64,000 nucleotides of DNA, from NCBI GenBank assembly GCA_003279655.1, contig QCHI01000002.1, forward strand, positions 1 to 64,000. Reading direction: 5' to 3'. The notes beneath the pieces were generated by a model. It made no database searches and had not been told where the DNA came from. It worked only from the letters and a program-made list of their open reading frames with translations. The stretch is from Prochlorococcus sp. AG-402-A21. GTDB lineage: Bacteria > Cyanobacteriota > Cyanobacteriia > PCC-6307 > Cyanobiaceae. Below are positions 23,814-33,272 of this stretch, in pieces (within the stretch, counting starts at the first letter, position 1; the number at the start of each line of letters is the position of its first letter). Position numbers and translations under genes: made by a program.

Positions 23814-26800
23814 TTGGTCCATATCAATCACGTAGATTTGTCTCATTTCAAGTCCTTCGGTGGATCGATGTCGATTCCATTGGAAGAGGGATTTACAGTT
23901 GTCACAGGTCCAAATGGTTCAGGTAAAAGCAATATTCTTGATGGAGTTTTATTTTGTTTAGGCCTTGCCAATAGTCGAGGTATGAGAGCCGATAGATTGC
24001 CTGACTTAGTAAATAGCGGTGTATTAAAAGCTGGCAAATCTTCGGAAACTAAAGTAACGGTAAAATTTGATCTTACTGATTGGGTGCCTGATGAAGCTGA
24101 AGATGGGATAGACCCAACTGAGGAAGGCCCGTGGATTAAGCCTGGTCAAAAAGAATGGACAGTCTCAAGAAGATTAAAAGTCATGCCAGGGGGGTCATAT
24201 TCTTCAAGTTACTCCGCAGATGGCGAGACTTGTAATTTGCAGCAATTACAAACCCAATTAAGGCGTCTCAGGATTGATCCTGAAGGCAGCAATGTTGTTA
24301 TGCAGGGGGATGTTACTCGAATTGTTTCTATGAGTAATAAAGATCGTAGAGGTTTAATAGATGAACTGGCCGGTGTTGCCTTATTTGATACTCGTATTGA
24401 TCAAACCCGTTCCAAGTTGGATGATGTTTACGAAAGGCAAGAACGTTGTAGGATTGTTGAGCAAGAATTGACTCTTGGAAAACAGCGTTTGCAAAAAGAT
24501 TGTGAGAAAGCAAGTTTATACAAAGATCTAAAAAATCAATTATTGATTGGTAGACAGCAAGAATTAGTTCTATCTTATGAAGATGCAAAAAGGAGTTTGG
24601 AAAAATTAGATATAGATCATCAAGAATTAATGAAAAAAGAAAAAATAGATTTAGAAAATTTAATTAAAAATGAAAATGATTTGGAAAAATCTATAGAAAA
24701 ACTAGATATTTTACAGAAAAATGTCAAGGATCTTGGTGAAGATCAATTACTTGTAGTTCAAGCTAAACTAGCGGGACTTGAATCTCAGCATAGAGAGTTA
24801 GAAAGACAGGGACTTAATCATAAAACTGAGGGTGAAAAGTTACAGGAATATAGGAATAACCTATTACAGAAAAAGAACGATTATCATACTGAACTACAAA
24901 ATAGATGTAATGAAATTGACCCTAAAGATATAGAAGAAGCTGACTTAAAGTGTAAAGAAGCTGAGGCTTGGGTTGAATCTTCAAGAAGAAAGCTTTCTGA
25001 TGTGGCTGGTCGTTCAGGGGCGTGGATGGAGAAACATCAGAAAGCAAGAAGTGATATAAACGAAATTCGATTAAAATTAGATCCTCAAAGACTTAAAAAG
25101 AAAAGTATTGAAGAAGAATTATTACAATTAAATGTTATTTTAAAAGAATTACAGAGTGATCAAGAAACGGATCAATCTGAGAATAAAAAAGTACATTTAG
25201 AAATTAATAATTTGAATAAAGAATGGGATAGTATTTTAGATTCAATATCAATTAAAAAAGAAGAGTTTCAAGAATTAGTTTCTGATAAAGGTATACAAGA
25301 GCGTACTAGAGATAGATTAGAGAAAGAACAGGCCAAACTTCAAAATGATATTGCTCGTCTAGAAAGCAGGAAAGAAATGATTTATGAAAGTCGAGGGACG
25401 AATGCATTAACTTTGTTATTAGAATCTGGATTAGATGGAATCCATGGACCTGTTGCTAATTTAGGCGAAGTTGAAGATCGTTATAGAATTGCTCTTGAAG
25501 TTGCTGCTGGAGCTAGGCTGGGCCAAGTTGTTGTTGATAACGATCGTATTGCTGCGCAATCAATTGATCTTTTAAAACGCAAGAGAGCTGGAAGATTGAC
25601 TTTTTTACCTCTTAATAAGATTTTAAAAAATGTTCAAAATAAATCTGATGTATTGCAGAGACCCGTTTCTACTAATCTCAATATAAATAGTGGATTAATA
25701 GGAAAGGCTATTGAATTAATTAAATTTGATTCAATATATAAGAATGTTTTCTTGCATGTATTTGGGGAGACATTTGTTTTTAGTAACTTGTCATCCGCTC
25801 GTGATCAACTTGGTATTAAAAGAGCGGTTACTTTAGACGGTGAATTGTTGGAGAAAAGTGGAGCGATGACAGGTGGAAGTTTAAGTAATAGATCATTGGG
25901 ATTGAGTTTTGGAAGAGTAAAAGATAATGATGACTGTGATCAATTAAAGAACAGGTTATTAGATGTTGGAGAGACTTTAGTCAATTGTCAAAAGAAAGAA
26001 AAAGAACTTATAAATCATTTAGATAAAATTAGAACTGAGTTAAGTACATTAGAACAAAAAAAAGCAGCCCTTGATGCTGAAAGATTAACTTCTAAAAGAT
26101 CAAATTCACCTTTATTAGAACGTCAAAGTATTCGTGCAAAACGAATTGAAGATCTTCAAAAGTCTAAAAAGGAAAAAGTTTTACAATTAGATTCCATTAA
26201 TTTGAATATTAAACCCTTAGAAGTTAATTTATTGGAAATTGAGAAGGAAGAAAAAACACTAGATAACTCAAGTGACTCATCTATTTGGACTTCATTACAA
26301 AATGAACTAGAAAATGCTGATCAAAATCTTCTTTTGCTTAGGAAAAAGAGAGATGAGATTTCTAACAAGCAATCGCAAAATAAACTTGCTATTGATCGAT
26401 TAAATGATCAAGAAAATTCTTTAATAAGCGAAGAAAATCGTTTAAAGGATTCCATAGAGTCTCTTGCTGCTGCTCATGTTGCTTGGCGTGAGCAAAGCAT
26501 GCAACTTAATACCAATCGGCAAGATTTGATTAATGAACAAAAAGATCTAGAAACTCGCTTTGGGGAAAAACGAAGAGAAAGAGATTGTGTCGAAGCTGAT
26601 GTATCTAAAAAACGTTTACATCTTCAAGAACTTCAATGGAATCTAGAACGTTTAAGAGAAGATCAAAAAAATATGAAGGAAGAAATGCGTATGGAAACTA
26701 TTCGTTTTACTGAATTAGAGAAGAAGCTTCCGCATCCTATTCCTTTGATCTCAGATGAAATAAGAGATAATGGTCTGCAGGCTTTACTTACTCGTTTAGA

Positions 26801-27419
26801 AGATTTGCAGACAAGAATGGAAGAATTGGAACCTGTAAATATGCTTGCATTGGAGGAATTGGCCAAATTAGATGAAAGGCTTAATGAACTTGAAAATAGA
26901 CTTCAAGTTCTGACTGATGAAAGATCGGAGCTATTACTTCGAATTGAAACTGTTTCAACTTTACGTCAGGAGGCCTTTATGGAGGCTTTTCAGGCAGTTG
27001 ACGTACATTTTCGCGAAATTTTTGCGAGTCTCTCTGAAGGAGATGGACATTTGCAACTAGAAAACCCTGACCAACCTTTGGAAGGTGGTTTAACCTTGGT
27101 TGCTCATCCAAAAGGTAAGCCTGTAAGAAGGCTTGCAGCTATGTCAGGTGGAGAAAAATCTTTAACTGCTTTAAGTTTCCTTTTTGCATTACAACGTTTT
27201 AGACCTTCCCCTTTTTACGCTCTTGATGAAGTTGATAGTTTCTTGGATGGAGTCAATGTTGAAAGGTTAGCTGCGTTAATTGCTCAACAAGCTCAGCATG
27301 CGCAATTTCTTGTCGTAAGTCATAGAAGACCTATGATTGGAGCCTCAATGAGGACTATTGGAGTTACGCAAGCAAGGGGAAATCATACTCAAGTTGTTGG
27401 GTTGCCAATCGCAGCTTGA
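23814..27419 (+). CDS. smc: chromosome segregation ATPase Smc
   Basis: A 1201-residue protein from TTG 23814 with the full SMC architecture. Walker A TGPNGSGKSN is at residues 31-40, followed by a long coiled coil, the hinge at about 540-690 (GPVANLGEVEDRYRIALEVA), the return coiled coil, the signature MSGGEKS near 1110 and Walker B FYALDEVDSFLDG near 1135. Dimers with ScpA and ScpB compact and separate chromosomes. Length is typical. The PRC-barrel gene 58 bases downstream on the same strand may be co-transcribed; this neighbourhood is common in cyanobacteria from memory. Confidence 0.95.
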   Translation: MVHINHVDLSHFKSFGGSMSIPLEEGFTVVTGPNGSGKSNILDGVLFCLGLANSRGMRADRLPDLVNSGVLKAGKSSETKVTVKFDLTDWVPDEAEDGIDPTEEGPWIKPGQKEWTVSRRLKVMPGGSYSSSYSADGETCNLQQLQTQLRRLRIDPEGSNVVMQGDVTRIVSMSNKDRRGLIDELAGVALFDTRIDQTRSKLDDVYERQERCRIVEQELTLGKQRLQKDCEKASLYKDLKNQLLIGRQQELVLSYEDAKRSLEKLDIDHQELMKKEKIDLENLIKNENDLEKSIEKLDILQKNVKDLGEDQLLVVQAKLAGLESQHRELERQGLNHKTEGEKLQEYRNNLLQKKNDYHTELQNRCNEIDPKDIEEADLKCKEAEAWVESSRRKLSDVAGRSGAWMEKHQKARSDINEIRLKLDPQRLKKKSIEEELLQLNVILKELQSDQETDQSENKKVHLEINNLNKEWDSILDSISIKKEEFQELVSDKGIQERTRDRLEKEQAKLQNDIARLESRKEMIYESRGTNALTLLLESGLDGIHGPVANLGEVEDRYRIALEVAAGARLGQVVVDNDRIAAQSIDLLKRKRAGRLTFLPLNKILKNVQNKSDVLQRPVSTNLNINSGLIGKAIELIKFDSIYKNVFLHVFGETFVFSNLSSARDQLGIKRAVTLDGELLEKSGAMTGGSLSNRSLGLSFGRVKDNDDCDQLKNRLLDVGETLVNCQKKEKELINHLDKIRTELSTLEQKKAALDAERLTSKRSNSPLLERQSIRAKRIEDLQKSKKEKVLQLDSINLNIKPLEVNLLEIEKEEKTLDNSSDSSIWTSLQNELENADQNLLLLRKKRDEISNKQSQNKLAIDRLNDQENSLISEENRLKDSIESLAAAHVAWREQSMQLNTNRQDLINEQKDLETRFGEKRRERDCVEADVSKKRLHLQELQWNLERLREDQKNMKEEMRMETIRFTELEKKLPHPIPLISDEIRDNGLQALLTRLEDLQTRMEELEPVNMLALEELAKLDERLNELENRLQVLTDERSELLLRIETVSTLRQEAFMEAFQAVDVHFREIFASLSEGDGHLQLENPDQPLEGGLTLVAHPKGKPVRRLAAMSGGEKSLTALSFLFALQRFRPSPFYALDEVDSFLDGVNVERLAALIAQQAQHAQFLVVSHRRPMIGASMRTIGVTQARGNHTQVVGLPIAA

Positions 27420-27477
27420 TTGAATTTACTAAGATGGTCCAATATGGTTCTACCAATCCCAATTCTGAATATTTGAG

Positions 27478-28521
27478 TTGACCAACACTCAAGCCCCACA
27501 AGAATCAACATCTGCTGTCCCTAGTGACAGATTATGGCTTCGTTCTGAGTTAATGGGTACTCAGGTCATAACTCGTGATACTGGACGTAGGTTAGGTCTT
27601 GTAGGTGAGGTTGTTGTTGATATTGATCGCAGAGAAGTTGTTGCTTTGGGGCTGAGAGATAATCCCCTAACACGTTTTTTACCTGGCTTACCACGATGGC
27701 TTCCTCTTGATCAGATTCGACAGGTCGGTGATGTGATTTTGGTAGATACAATAGATTCTCTGAGTGAAAACTTTGTTCCTGAAAGATTTAATAAGGTTAT
27801 TAATTGCCAGGTAATTACTGAATCAGGAGATCAGTTGGGAAGAGTACTTGGCTTTTCTTTTGACATTGAAACTGGAGAATTACTTACTTTAGTTATGGGA
27901 GCATTAGGCGTTCCATTACTAGGTGAAGGTGTTTTAAGTACTTGGGAGATGCCTGTTGATGAAATTGTTAGTAGTGGTCCTGATCGAATAATTGTTTATG
28001 AAGGGGCTGAAGAGAAATTAAAACAATTAAATAGTGGTTTTCTTGAGAAGCTTGGTGTCGGTAATTCGGGATGGGAAGACAGCGAAAGAGAAAGGTATAG
28101 AGTTAATCTTGTCCCAGTTGAAAATCAATTGACTTCTGGAGAAAGTGCAAATGATGATCCAAGACTTCTAGAACAATCTCAAGAGGAGATATTTGAAGAA
28201 GAAGAGATGGAATACGTAGAATTGCAAGATTCAGAAGAAGAACAATATAATCAAGAATTAAAATACCTGGATGAACCTAATCAGTCTTCAATTTATTCAG
28301 AAATGGATGAAGATGAAGTTAGTTATAATGAATTAAAATTTAAAACTAGAGCTGATAAATTCCAAGAAAAAACATCCTCTCAAAATATTATAAAAAGGTC
28401 AAAAGTTTTAAGAGAGAAAGAACCTATGGATGTTGAGCCTTTAGAAAAATCATCTATCAAAAAGTCTCAAGATCCTCTATCTAATGATAAAGAAAATTTA
28501 GATATTGAAGATCCGTGGTGA
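27478..28521 (+). CDS. PRC-barrel domain protein
   Basis: A 347-residue protein from TTG 27478. Two PRC-barrel units are visible: LMGTQVITRDTGRRLGLVGE with VVDIDRREVVALGL (residues 28-95) and VINCQVITESGDQLGRVLGF with SFDIETGELLTLVM (residues 107-180). The remaining half is acidic and low in complexity (QEEIFEEEEMEYVELQ), probably disordered. PRC barrels occur in RimM and in the photosynthetic reaction centre H subunit and act as protein or RNA docking folds. It lies directly after smc and ends one base from the convergent LpxB-like gene. Confidence 0.85.
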   Translation: MTNTQAPQESTSAVPSDRLWLRSELMGTQVITRDTGRRLGLVGEVVVDIDRREVVALGLRDNPLTRFLPGLPRWLPLDQIRQVGDVILVDTIDSLSENFVPERFNKVINCQVITESGDQLGRVLGFSFDIETGELLTLVMGALGVPLLGEGVLSTWEMPVDEIVSSGPDRIIVYEGAEEKLKQLNSGFLEKLGVGNSGWEDSERERYRVNLVPVENQLTSGESANDDPRLLEQSQEEIFEEEEMEYVELQDSEEEQYNQELKYLDEPNQSSIYSEMDEDEVSYNELKFKTRADKFQEKTSSQNIIKRSKVLREKEPMDVEPLEKSSIKKSQDPLSNDKENLDIEDPW

Positions 28522-29799
28522 TTAACTTAAAAGTTTTTTGTCTCCTAGAAGATTAATAATTTCTTGACAAAATTTCTTTGTTGCTCCTTTAACACCTCTA
28601 AGTGCTTGAAGATCTGCCTTTTGACCAGAAAGTCTTGCAGGGGAATTTAGCCATTCAATGGTTTCTTCAGCTATTTGTGCTGTGCTTATGTGACCGATTC
28701 TTTCAGGTACAATCATTCTTTTTGCCGATATATTTGGCCAAGCCATAAATCCCCTTTTTCTCAGTTTCACAAAGCTAATTAATAAACCTAGACACCATTT
28801 TAACAGTGGTAATCTAGCTATTAAACCTACGAGCCCATCCCATGCTTCCATAACTTGAATGTGTTGTGTAGGTATGACAACTATCATCGGAATATTTAAT
28901 GAGCCTAGCTCAGAAGTATTTGCTCCTACTGTTGTTAATGCTATATCACACTGACTGAGATCACTATATGCTGGATGCTTTTCTTGTATAAAAATCACTG
29001 TCGAATTATTGGTTATTAATATTCCTCTTTCTTCTTTATTATTGGATTTAGTAATTGATTTTATCCCAGATTTATATTGTTTTGAAATTGGATTTTTTCT
29101 GCTGGCAAAGTATTTTATTTCATCTATATTTGTGGTGGGAGCAATAGGTATTAGAAACTTACAATCTGGCATTGATTTTGATATTTTATCAGCTACATCA
29201 AGAAAAAAAGGTATTCCAATTTTTAGTTTGGCGCTTTTTGAACCTGGCATAAGAGCAATCCACTTTCCAGGAGGGAGTGGATTATCAATTTTTGCAGTTT
29301 CTGTTAAGTCAGCGGTCAAGTCTCCTATTACTGAGCAACGATTTTTAATTCGCCTTGGTAGCTTTTTAACGATACTTTCCGACATCGCGACAATACGATT
29401 ATTCCAAAAAGGCCATCTTGCTATCCATTCTGCATATGTCATATGTAAATATCCCAATCTTGCTGAAAGCAGAACGCTCCAAAATTGATCTCCTCCTAAA
29501 AAAATTACTAATCCTTTGGATGGCCATGATCCAAATTTGTTTGGTTGTATAAGAAGCTTCCAGAAATTTCTTGCTTTTATTATATTTTCAAATTGCAACC
29601 ATTTTTTGGCAACTAGATTTTCATTGCCAGTTGCGTTCGGGCATGGAACCAAAACAAGATTTAAAGATATTGAAGATGCCTTTGCTTTAGGTCTTAGCGC
29701 AATTTGTTTATGAAGCTCTTTAGCAAGTGGCTTAACCCAAGTAGCTAATTCACCTGGTCCATTTGAGACAAAGATAATTGCTAAAGGATCATTACTCAT
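28522..29799 (-). CDS. LpxB-like glycosyltransferase
   Basis: A 425-residue protein from ATG 29799. It opens LAIIFVSNGPGELATWVKPL, the GPGE motif shared with lipid-A-disaccharide synthase and related GT-B enzymes, and contains IALMPGSKSAKLKIGIPFFL and a C-terminal nucleotide-binding region with ALTTVGANTSELGSLNIPM. It is more divergent than true LpxB and belongs to the cyanobacterial LpxB-related group whose substrate is not established. It may glycosylate a membrane lipid or a lipid-A-like precursor. It lies 28 bases from tRNA-Leu on the same strand. Confidence 0.75.
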   Translation of the reverse strand: MSNDPLAIIFVSNGPGELATWVKPLAKELHKQIALRPKAKASSISLNLVLVPCPNATGNENLVAKKWLQFENIIKARNFWKLLIQPNKFGSWPSKGLVIFLGGDQFWSVLLSARLGYLHMTYAEWIARWPFWNNRIVAMSESIVKKLPRRIKNRCSVIGDLTADLTETAKIDNPLPPGKWIALMPGSKSAKLKIGIPFFLDVADKISKSMPDCKFLIPIAPTTNIDEIKYFASRKNPISKQYKSGIKSITKSNNKEERGILITNNSTVIFIQEKHPAYSDLSQCDIALTTVGANTSELGSLNIPMIVVIPTQHIQVMEAWDGLVGLIARLPLLKWCLGLLISFVKLRKRGFMAWPNISAKRMIVPERIGHISTAQIAEETIEWLNSPARLSGQKADLQALRGVKGATKKFCQEIINLLGDKKLLS

Positions 29800-29826
29800 T
29801 TATTGATGAGCATTAGTTTTGAAAAA

Positions 29827-29908
29827 TGCGGATGGCGAGACTTGAACTCGCAAGGCCGAAGCCACATGTTCCTTAGACATGCGCGTATACCAATTCCGCC
29901 ACATCCGC
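29827..29908 (-). tRNA. tRNA-Leu, anticodon read as AAG
   Basis: An 82-base class II tRNA. The acceptor stem GCGGATG pairs with CATCCGC, the D arm includes GAATTGGTATACGC, the variable arm is long (GGCTTCGGCC) and the T arm is GCGAGTTCAAGTCTCGC. The anticodon stem CATGT/ACATG closes the 7-base loop CTAAGGA, so positions 34-36 read AAG, decoding CUN leucine codons after A-to-I change at position 34. The 3-prime CCA is not encoded. The identity as leucine is firm; the adenosine at position 34 is unusual for bacteria. Confidence 0.92.
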
Positions 29909-30034
29909 AAGTTAACTTAGTTAAACACCAAGTAACCATGATCATAATGCTAAACCTATTAAGCTTCTACTTAATGCGTTTCTGTCTTGGGCACTAATAC
30001 TGATACGATCCGCCTGAGGCCTTAATAAATTTGA

Positions 30035-31378
30035 ATGCCAATAGGCAAATTGCTGATAGCTAATCGTGGCGAAATAGCATTAAGAATTCTCCGTAGCTGT
30101 CGTGAGATGGGGATTGCAACTGTTGCTGTTTACAGCACCGTTGATAAAAATGCGCTACATGTTCAATTAGCTGATGAGGCTGTTTGTGTTGGAGATTCCC
30201 CTAGTAGTAAAAGTTATCTAAATATTCCGAACATCTTAGCTGCAGCAACATCAAGAGGTGTTGATGCTATCCATCCTGGTTATGGCTTTTTAGCGGAGAA
30301 TGATCGCTTTGCAGAAATTTGCGGAGACCATGGGCTGATTTTTGTAGGTCCATCTCCTCATGCAATACGTTCAATGGGTGATAAGTCAACAGCTAAATCG
30401 ACTATGCAGAAGGTTGGGGTTCCAACCGTTCCTGGAAGTGAGGGTTTGTTAGAGAGTGTTTCAGATGCTTCCCAGCTCGCTTCTGAAATGGGTTATCCAG
30501 TCATGATTAAAGCAACAGCAGGAGGTGGTGGAAGAGGAATGCGTTTGGTTGGACATGCTGATGAATTGGATAATCTTTTTAAAGCTGCACAGGGGGAAGC
30601 AGAAGCTGCATTTGGGAATCCAGGGCTATATATGGAGAAATTTATCGATCGCCCAAGGCATGTAGAGGTTCAGATTCTTGCTGATCGTTTTGGAAATGTT
30701 GTTCACCTTGGAGAGAGAGATTGCTCAATTCAAAGACGGCATCAGAAATTGTTAGAGGAATCCCCAAGTCCAGCTTTAGATGATCAGTTGAGATTACAGA
30801 TGGGAGAAGCAGCAGTTGCAGCAGCAAAAAGTATCAATTACGAAGGTGCTGGGACAGTGGAATTTTTACTAGATCGTCAAGGTGGCTTCTACTTCATGGA
30901 AATGAATACTCGAATACAAGTAGAGCATCCCGTAACGGAATTAGTTACTGGGATGGATCTCATATCAGAACAAATAAGAATTGCAGGAGGAGAAAAATTA
31001 AAATTTAGTCAATCAGATATCAAGCTTGAAGGACATGCAATTGAATGCAGAATTAATGCTGAAGATCCTAGTCATAATTTCAGGCCCTCTCCAGGTAAAA
31101 TCACAGGTTGGTTGCCTCCTGGTGGACCTGGTGTCAGGGTAGATAGCCATGTTTATACAGGTTATGACATACCTCCTTTTTATGATTCTCTTATAGGAAA
31201 ATTAATTGTTTGGGGAAGAGATAGAGAAGCTGCACTTAAACGCATGGAGCGTGCTTTAAACGAATGTGCAGTAACAGGAATTACAACTACTATTGATTTT
31301 CATTTGAAATTACTTAAGAGAAAAGAATTTATAAAAGGGGATGTCCATACAAAGTTTGTTGAACAAGAAATGTTGTAA
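30035..31378 (+). CDS. accC: biotin carboxylase subunit of acetyl-CoA carboxylase
   Basis: A 447-residue protein from ATG 30035. The N-terminal domain opens [20 protein letters not shown], and the ATP-grasp domain has the glycine loop [12 protein letters not shown], the biotin-pocket region [20 protein letters not shown] and the metal-binding [14 protein letters not shown]. It carboxylates biotin on AccB with bicarbonate and ATP, the first half-reaction of fatty acid synthesis. Length and all motifs are typical. No other acc gene is adjacent, as usual in cyanobacteria. Confidence 0.95.
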   Translation: MPIGKLLIANRGEIALRILRSCREMGIATVAVYSTVDKNALHVQLADEAVCVGDSPSSKSYLNIPNILAAATSRGVDAIHPGYGFLAENDRFAEICGDHGLIFVGPSPHAIRSMGDKSTAKSTMQKVGVPTVPGSEGLLESVSDASQLASEMGYPVMIKATAGGGGRGMRLVGHADELDNLFKAAQGEAEAAFGNPGLYMEKFIDRPRHVEVQILADRFGNVVHLGERDCSIQRRHQKLLEESPSPALDDQLRLQMGEAAVAAAKSINYEGAGTVEFLLDRQGGFYFMEMNTRIQVEHPVTELVTGMDLISEQIRIAGGEKLKFSQSDIKLEGHAIECRINAEDPSHNFRPSPGKITGWLPPGGPGVRVDSHVYTGYDIPPFYDSLIGKLIVWGRDREAALKRMERALNECAVTGITTTIDFHLKLLKRKEFIKGDVHTKFVEQEML

Positions 31379-31391
31379 ACAGCTTTAAAGA

Positions 31392-31691
31392 TCAAAAAAT
31401 AATTTGAGTTAGTAAACCTTGTTGACCAAGAAACAATTCTCGAAAAAGGCTTAATAGACCTACCCAAATAATCGGAGTAACATCTACACCTCCTATAGGA
31501 GCCACAATTTTTCGAGTAGCTACAAGTACAGGTTCAGTTGGTAAGAAGATAATTGGCCATAAACCAGTTCTTAAATCTATTTTGGGGTACCAAGTCAAAA
31601 TAATTCTTAGAAGGAATGCCAGGGTTAGCGAACTTATTAAAAAACCCATTAAAAAATGTAGGGTTGGAAGACTTTTAATTAACAGAGGCAT
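31392..31691 (-). CDS. YggT family membrane protein (Ycf19-like)
   Basis: A 99-residue protein from ATG 31691; TTG 31703 would add four residues. Two membrane segments (LHFLMGFLISSLTLAFLLRI and an N-terminal stretch continuing to FRELFLGQQGLL) surround the conserved ILTWYPKIDLRTGLWPI, matching the YggT/Ycf19 pattern. Family members in cyanobacteria and plastids affect thylakoid or nucleoid organisation and cytochrome b6 assembly. It converges on accC 13 bases away. Confidence 0.85.
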   Translation of the reverse strand: MPLLIKSLPTLHFLMGFLISSLTLAFLLRIILTWYPKIDLRTGLWPIIFLPTEPVLVATRKIVAPIGGVDVTPIIWVGLLSLFRELFLGQQGLLTQIIF

Positions 31692-31778
31692 CACAAAGCT
31701 CAAAGCATTATTGAATAGATGGTATAAATCATCTTTTATTGCTTAAGATTACTCGGTATTGTAATAGAATTAGCTGAA

Positions 31779-31949
31779 ATGGCTTTTCATTTTTTAAATT
31801 TGTTCCTTAGTGCTGGAGCTTCTGGTCAAGTTGCTACTAGTTCTGCTGTTGGAATGATAGGGAGTTTTCTTGCCGCTGGAGCTTTGGTAGTTGCACCTGC
31901 TGCTGCTGCGTTGATTTGGGTTAGTCAAAAAGATGCATTGAGTAGATAG
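31779..31949 (+). CDS. psbX: photosystem II protein PsbX
   Basis: A 56-residue frame from ATG 31779 to TAG 31949. The core [20 protein letters not shown] and the end [13 protein letters not shown] match picocyanobacterial PsbX: one membrane helix with a short charged tail. PsbX is a small photosystem II subunit near the QB/PQ exchange channel. A weak hairpin (AGGTTG TTT CAACCT, 31991-32005) follows and might terminate the message. Confidence 0.88.
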   Translation: MAFHFLNLFLSAGASGQVATSSAVGMIGSFLAAGALVVAPAAAALIWVSQKDALSR

Positions 31950-32031
31950 CCCTAGCAAACACCTATTTATGCCATAGACTGATAAATATAAGGTTGTTTC
32001 AACCTGAAAATGTTTATTTAAGAGGGCAAAC

Positions 32032-33012
32032 TTGGTCAATGCCAGTCTAAATTGGGCCAGCATTGTTGGCATCGTTCTCGCTGTATGCGGAGCTGGGTTA
32101 TATTTTCTTAGATCTTTTAAGCCAGCATTGGCAAGAGATTACGATGTATTTTTTGCCGCTATTGGCTTGCTTTGTGGCGGGATACTATTTTTTCAAGGGT
32201 GGCGTTTAGATCCCATACTTCAGTTTGGACAGTTTTTACTTGCAGGAACAACTGTTTTCTTTGCTTATGAAAGTGTTCGACTGAGAGGTATTGCAACAGA
32301 TCAAGCACGAAGATCTTCATATTTTGATGATGAACCTGAGTTGCCAAGGTCTTCTAGAGGAGGTTTGTCTGATGCACGCTCTGATAGAAATTATGATCGA
32401 TTTGAGGAATCTCAACCTATCAATAGAAGATTTTCAGGTAGAGAAGATTATCAAGAAGAATATGCAGAAGAATATGCAGATGATGCAACTTATGGAAGAC
32501 GTTCATCTAGGGCGGCAATCCCTGAGCAGGCTGTAAGTAGAAGGCCCAGAAATATAAGTTCTCCAGAAATTAATTCCCGAGGAGCTGAGACAGATAGGAG
32601 AATGGAAAGATTTAAAAATTCAGAATCCTCTTCAAATAGAGCTTCAAGCTTTGGTGATAGGAGAACAAGTCGACAAGAAAGTAGGCGAGGGACTCGTCCC
32701 TCCGTAAGTGGTCAAACTTCAAATCGAAGACGAAATGGACCCCCTAATCCCTCTCAAGGATCATCTTCAAGATTAAATTCTGATAATTCAAATAGGCCTT
32801 CTCCTGGATCTAGTAGGTCCGCTAAAACTAACAATAGTATTGAAGATGCTGCCTTTTCTAGTTCTGAACAAGGAGTAAGTAGAGCTAGTAGAAGACCTGC
32901 AAAGAATTCTGGTGCAAACCCTGTCAATCAACGATCATCTTCTAAAAGCTCTTATTCATCGTCCACAAGAAAGTCGAGACCAAGAGATAACAGCTCAAGA
33001 TTTGATGATTAA
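32032..33012 (+). CDS. ycf66: Ycf66 family protein
   Basis: A 326-residue protein from TTG 32032. The N-terminal 85 residues contain three membrane helices with the family pattern (NWASIVGIVLAVCGAGLYFL, DVFFAAIGLLCGGILFFQGW, then LDPILQFGQFLLAGTTVFFA). The remaining 240 residues are disordered and rich in serine, arginine and asparagine, as in other picocyanobacterial Ycf66 proteins. It occurs in cyanobacteria and plastids, and its role is unknown. It lies next to psbX and a Hlip gene. Confidence 0.85.
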   Translation: MVNASLNWASIVGIVLAVCGAGLYFLRSFKPALARDYDVFFAAIGLLCGGILFFQGWRLDPILQFGQFLLAGTTVFFAYESVRLRGIATDQARRSSYFDDEPELPRSSRGGLSDARSDRNYDRFEESQPINRRFSGREDYQEEYAEEYADDATYGRRSSRAAIPEQAVSRRPRNISSPEINSRGAETDRRMERFKNSESSSNRASSFGDRRTSRQESRRGTRPSVSGQTSNRRRNGPPNPSQGSSSRLNSDNSNRPSPGSSRSAKTNNSIEDAAFSSSEQGVSRASRRPAKNSGANPVNQRSSSKSSYSSSTRKSRPRDNSSRFDD

Positions 33013-33023
33013 TCAAACAATCA

Positions 33024-33263
33024 TTATTTATTAATGATTCCAGCCCATTCCAAAAAAGATATCTTGCTAATTGCTTCAACAATTAGAACTGCCATTAGAC
33101 CAATCATTGCAAATCTTCCATTTATTCTCTCTGCATAGCCACTCCACCCAAATTCAGGAATATCATTTGTGGTTGCGCTAGGCGAAAGATTTTTAATTTC
33201 TGAATCAGTTTGTTCTTGTTCTATTGACTGATTATCTGGATTGGTTTCTTTATTGGAGTTCAT
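33024..33263 (-). CDS. hli: high-light-inducible (Hlip) family protein
   Basis: A 79-residue protein from ATG 33263. After a hydrophilic 35-residue N-terminus it has SGYAERINGRFAMIGLMAVL, the chlorophyll-binding ExxNGRxAMIG signature of Hlips (residues 45-54), and a membrane helix continuing with IVEAISKISFLEW. Hlips bind chlorophyll and carotenoid and protect photosystem assembly under stress. The long N-terminus and retained GRFAM place it in the more conserved, non-island Hlip class. It sits 9 bases upstream of the ABC gene start region on the same strand. Confidence 0.9.
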   Translation of the reverse strand: MNSNKETNPDNQSIEQEQTDSEIKNLSPSATTNDIPEFGWSGYAERINGRFAMIGLMAVLIVEAISKISFLEWAGIINK

Positions 33264-33272
33264 AGAAATAAG

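Noticed and set aside
24328-24588. Minus-strand frame inside smc
   Set aside because: It is a shadow of the Smc coiled-coil region, whose coding strand is certain.
29803-29997. Plus-strand frame across the tRNA-Leu gene
   Set aside because: It is antisense to the tRNA, which explains its conservation; no protein pattern is seen.
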